NCBI GenBank assembly: GCA_961205875.1
Contig: OY540809.1
Coordinates: forward strand, 21,464,267-21,528,266
DNA: 64,000 nt
Source: Sialis fuliginosa
Taxonomy: Eukaryota > Arthropoda > Insecta > Megaloptera > Sialidae
Direction of reading: 5' to 3'
The notes beneath the pieces are model-generated. The model saw only the letters and a list, made by a program, of their open reading frames with translations. It searched no databases and was not told the DNA's origin. A program made the translations under genes and the position numbers. Shown here piece by piece: positions 60,123 to 64,000 of the stretch (position 1 is the stretch's first letter; each line of letters opens with the position of its first letter).

Positions 60123-61235
60123 CTTTTCATGGGTAACCAGTACAGAATAGAAAAATAGTTTTATTTTGAATGAAATATGTAGTTACTATAAAGTTGATTT
60201 TTTTCTGTAAAATAGTTGGCAAATAGTTTTTTTTAATCAAAATAGTTGTGAAATTTTTTTAACAATAATAATTTTTTTTTATTTAATCAATAAATTACTG
60301 AAATCAAATTCTATGTAGATTTTAGAATCTAAAAAAAAAATTAAAGAAATATGTAAAGACACAACATATATAGGTATCTATTAAAAAATATCTGTATAAT
60401 ACACCAAATGTATTTATAAAAATATATAGAACTAAAAAAATCTAAAAGAATTGTATGAATAAAGAAAAAAAATCAATATTAATAATTAGAATTATTTCAA
60501 ACTTTGTCTTTATGACTTTTTTTTTCAATACAAAATTTTTAACGTTGGATAAAAAAATGCAAATAGTTTAAAAATAGTTGGAAAGGTAAAATAGTTGCAA
60601 ATAGTCGATTTCAAATTGGGTTCAATCAAACCAGTTGTTTGAAATTGATGGAGATATGTAATAAAAATTACAATAGTTGCATTTTTCGCAATAGTTGAAA
60701 AACTATGTTTCCAATCTCTAGTAACCAGTAACCACATATTTTTAAAAAGTTCAATAAATAACATAGCCTCACAAAAAAGGTACAGAACTTTTTCGGAGAC
60801 CATTACATTTCTATGTATTTTGAGACGCTAAATCCGTATTTGAGGTCAAAATGAATCAGATTCGGATTCAATGCCTCAAAATAAAATAAATAAAATACAA
60901 TGGTCTCGAAAAGAGTTCTTTACCTTTCTTGTGTGGCTGTGTTATTAAAATTTTAATGTTTTTTCCATTGATATACCAAACAGTGTTATCCGCGGGTTCA
61001 TAAATTTTAATCTGTAATAAACCTAAAGTAGAAACAATCTAATATTTTTTTCTATTAAATTATTTCTATATTGGAGTATAGTAATTTCCAAGTTAACTAT
61101 TTTAATTTAAAACAAAATACACACCTTATTATTTTAATGAAAAAAAATACATTCAGACCTTTAGTCTTAAATCGTAAATAAGTGACAACTTAATGAAAAA
61201 TAAGACATTTTTTTATATGTTAATTATTTCAACAG

Positions 61236-61344
61236 ATTCGGACCGTTAACTTGGCGCGGCAGTCGCGAACGCAGGCGAAAGGGGAGCAATAAAGTGGCGC
61301 GCGAGGCGAAGTGTAACAGCGGCGATAGCGGCATCCACGTGGAG
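61236..61344 (+). CDS. Host gene, exon f (Arg-rich, DSGIH motif)
   Basis: 109 bases between TTCAACAG|A and GAG|GTAAGG: one base completes Arg, then 36 codons, phase 0. GC content is about 60 percent against roughly 25-30 percent around it. It reads FGPLTWRGSRERRRKGSNKV then AREAKCNSGDSGIHVE. The Arg-rich run could be a nuclear-localisation or phospholipid-binding patch. The end contains DSGIH, the first five residues of the beta-TrCP degron of beta-catenin, but the following residue is Val, not Ser. The reading frame continues to an exon outside the window. Confidence 0.88.
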
Positions 61345-61936
61345 GTAAGGGCCCTACCCAGGGCATGTCATCGCATCTCATTCACATAAAACACACACAT
61401 ATCTAGAATGCCATGACTGAATAATATTTAAAATTATATTGACAAAACTAAAATAAACAGCCGAGGTTTGGTACAAACATTTGTTATATTTATTTGTTTT
61501 TATTTTAGTGATATCAAACAAAACTTTGTTTAACTTATATTTATCTTTATTTCCTTCAAATGGAAATATCTTTATGGTATATCCTAAAAAATTTTTTCAA
61601 ATAGGTAGTATTTTATAATATTTATAGATCATCTAAATAGAACATGAATTTTTTAACCGATATAATACGTATTTAAAAAAGTTAAAAAAATAAAAAAATT
61701 TATAATTTTTTGATGAAAAAAATATAACTTTGTATGGAATCAATCAATCATTTAATATCGATATTCTGATCAGTTGAAAGTGGCGATTCCTACCTTTAAT
61801 AAGTTTCAAATGCGTTCATCTTCTATTTGGATGTTATATAAAATACACTTATTTGAAAATAAGCGTGCATAGTATTTATAAAATATAAAAAAAACACCTA
61901 ATCATTTATATTGTTCTAGACATTCTAGAGCATTAG

Positions 61937-62834
61937 ACCGGGTGTTTTTTTTAACCTGAAACTTTCAAATATCTCGAAAAATAAGCACTCTACGGAAAAA
62001 ATGTCAATAATCAAAATTTAATCGTTCCGCGGGGGAAATACATTAGTGCAAAAAAATAGTCCCCCACCCCCCTCTTTGTAGGTTGGGGAGGGAGTATCTT
62101 TGAATCTTAAATAGGAACCTCAATTTTTTATTGCAGATACGGATTCTATGGCTAAAAGTACGTAAGATTTGACTGAACTATTTTGTTCGATTCATAATAG
62201 ATGGCGCTGTAATCGACGAAACAAAATTCATAATAAAACAAAAAAAAAACGGAAAAATTAAAAAAAAAAATCGATTGCACCGAGGATCAACCAGGCCATT
62301 CTCGGTTGTCGGTCCGGATCGCAAACCACCGTCTACAGTACGTGATGGGCTAGTTTTCAACTGAATTGATACATTAGTTATGCGAATTTACAGAGGATTT
62401 TCATAATTTTTTTTCTCGGTTGTTTACGAGTTTCCGGTCAACCGGCTTGGTGTGTATGTTTGTCTATGCCACTACTACAACCCTATTTTTTTTTTAAACA
62501 AATTGGTGCATCTGATATCTGGTTGTCCCGTTGTTCGAAGAAATCGAAAAAAATTGAATTTTGTTGATTACAGCGCCATCTATGATGAATCGAACAAAAT
62601 AGTTCAGTCAAATCGTACGTACTTTTAGCCGTAGAATCCGTATCTGCAATAAAAAATTGAGGTTCCTATTTAAGATTTAAAGATACCCCCTCCTCAACCT
62701 ACAAAGAGGGGGGTGGAGGACTATTTTTTTTGCACTAATGTATTTCCCCCGCGGAACGATTAAATATTGATTATTTCCGTAGAGTGCTTATTTTTCGAGA
62801 TATTTGAAAGTTTCAGGTTAAAAAAAACACCCGG
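61937..62834. mobile_element. Foldback element, 898 bp, very similar arms
   Basis: Left 'accgggtgttttttttaacc', 'tgaaactttcaaatatctcg', 'ccgcgggggaaatacattag', 'gtaggttggggaggg', 'atagatggcgctgtaatc'; right arm is the near-exact inverse ('gattacagcgccatctat', 'cctcctcaacctac', 'ctaatgtatttcccccgcgg', 'cgagatatttgaaagtttca', 'aaaaaaaacacccggt'). Arms are about 380 bp and the central loop about 140 bp. A minus-strand frame at 62178-62360 is a by-product. Confidence 0.85.
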
Positions 62835-63120
62835 TATAGATATCAACATCAATTATTTCAAATATTAATATTTACTGTATATAAATAAAATTCACATATT
62901 GTATAAATAATAAAAATAATTTTATGTCCGGTATTAAAGACTATCTAGCTAAAGAGAGTCTTACCTAAAAATCGCCCGTTTGAAGGTCCGGAGATAGTAA
63001 ATTTATTTGCGGTCTAAAACTCTAAATGATGTCTTACCAAATAGTTTCAAAGATATGAGCGGTCAAATTAATTGAAACATTTAGAACGTTCAAATGAATA
63101 AAATTACAAAACGATATAAA

Positions 63121-63810
63121 ATACCGGGTGCTCCATTTTAATTTCCCCAGGTTAATATCTCGGAAACTAAGCAAGATGATGAAAAATGTTTTGAGTCAAA
63201 GTTGTAGTATTTCGAAGGGGACATTTATTATTGCTATGGGTTTTTATAATTTATGGAGTTTTATGGGGATTTTATGGGGTCATATATTTTTTTAAATGGT
63301 AACCTTTATTTTCTATTGCAAATTCCTTATTACGAAAAAAATAAACAACTTTTGTCCGAAAAATTCTCAAACATTTTTTACGATACTAAACAAAATAAAT
63401 ATAAATTTCTGGATTTTCGATAATTTTTTTACTCAAAAACAAAAACTTCAATGATTAACTTTATCAACTTGTTAAAAAATGTAATAATTAAAAAAAAATT
63501 ACCAATGTTTAATCATAACAAAAAACATCTTTTATCTCTTAATTTGTTTTTATCAAAGTTAAAAATTATCAATCACTTTTTAGATTTAAGCCTTCAAATC
63601 GTAAAAAAATGATATTTTCTAAAAAACTGTTTCCTACAAAAGTTACGTATATTTTCCCGTAGATTACAAGTCTACAATAAAAAATACAGGTTACTATTTG
63701 AAAAAATGTTACCCTTTAAAACCCCATAAACTATAAAAACCCATAACAATTATAAATGTTCCCCTTTTGTCTAAGACATGTTTTACCATTTTTTAAATAG
63801 GAGGAATTAA
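63121..63810. mobile_element. Foldback element, about 0.7 kb
   Basis: Left 'aaggggacatttattattg', 'ctatgggtttttataattta', 'tggggattttatgggg' mirror right 'ccctttaaaaccccataaac', 'tataaaaacccata', 'aatgttcccctttt'. Outer parts ('ataccgggtgctccatttta') pair poorly, so the right limit is approximate. Confidence 0.65.
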
Positions 63811-64000
63811 TTAATTACCAATAACATCGACGATTCAAAGATAAAACTACCCCCAAAACACAATATATTAAAAAACAAGTTCCAGGACTATGTATTTAGA
63901 TTTTACTTACATTGATAGCATAAATCACAGCTTACACAATAAATGCACTAATTTTACACAATTAATACACTAATCTTAAACAATTTAATACACTAGGTTA

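Larger units (their letters stand above)
58392..61235 (+). other. Intron 5 of the host gene, about 2.8 kb
   Basis: Carries an inverted copy of the 0.7-kb dispersed repeat (58495-59215), a MITE of the GAAGTTTCACTTC family (59265-59535) and a short CCYGAACCYGAA-type tandem tract (60052-60120). Open frames in 59350-59920 lie partly in or next to this repeat DNA and are not supported as genes. The rest (59930-61200) is AT-rich with nothing recognisable. It ends at TTTCAACAG. Confidence 0.7.
61345..64000 (+). other. Start of intron 6 (continues past the window)
   Basis: Begins GTAAGG. Contains two large foldback elements (61937-62834 and 63121-63810) and a fragment beginning TGTCCGGTATTA at about 62926 that matches the end of the MITE family at 17573. 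No exon seen up to the window edge. Confidence 0.65.

Overview
The window looks like an AT-rich, repeat-laden stretch of an insect (at least arthropod) nuclear genome. Signs are spliceosomal exons with GT-AG borders, very long introns, a Penelope-like retroelement, hAT/piggyBac/Tc1-mariner type elements and MITEs, and many foldback repeats. I saw no operons, rRNA, confident tRNA, CRISPR or bacterial signals. The insect order cannot be fixed from the sequence alone.

Host gene. Six exons of one plus-strand gene cross the whole window: 1-234 (5' end outside), 42147-42264, 54264-54397, 55519-55622, 58184-58391 and 61236-61344; the gene continues past the right edge. Each has canonical splice sites. 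The splice phases fit at every junction, and bases 2-234 plus the five other exons give exactly 302 codons without a stop. The product is a Ser/Thr- and Arg-rich, probably disordered stretch of a larger protein. I do not recognise the family with confidence.

Intron 1 (235-42146, about 42 kb) holds nearly all the notable structure. It contains: a foldback at about 7.1-10.1 kb carrying nested piggyBac-type and hAT-type elements; a hAT MITE with a perfect 8-bp target duplication (10418-10782); two near-identical, head-to-head, 5'-truncated Penelope-like elements (11212-17294), one split by a TA-flanked element built of TACACG-like repeats while the other preserves the empty site; a family of TGTCCGG-ended MITEs; a 4.0-kb TIR element (23818-27851) that contains a spliced but frameshifted ORF and a minisatellite whose internal block flips orientation in alternate units; a TTAA-flanked MITE with an empty-site paralogue 5 kb away; and a dead Tc1/mariner transposase fragment.

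Introns 2-5 hold further foldback elements of 0.2-0.9 kb, another TTAA-flanked MITE (47534-48239), a hAT-like MITE (49301-49482) and copies of repeat families also seen in intron 1. The window therefore mainly records nested transposon insertions inside a single host transcription unit. Most of the inverted repeats would be transcribed as part of the host pre-mRNA and could fold into double-stranded RNA.
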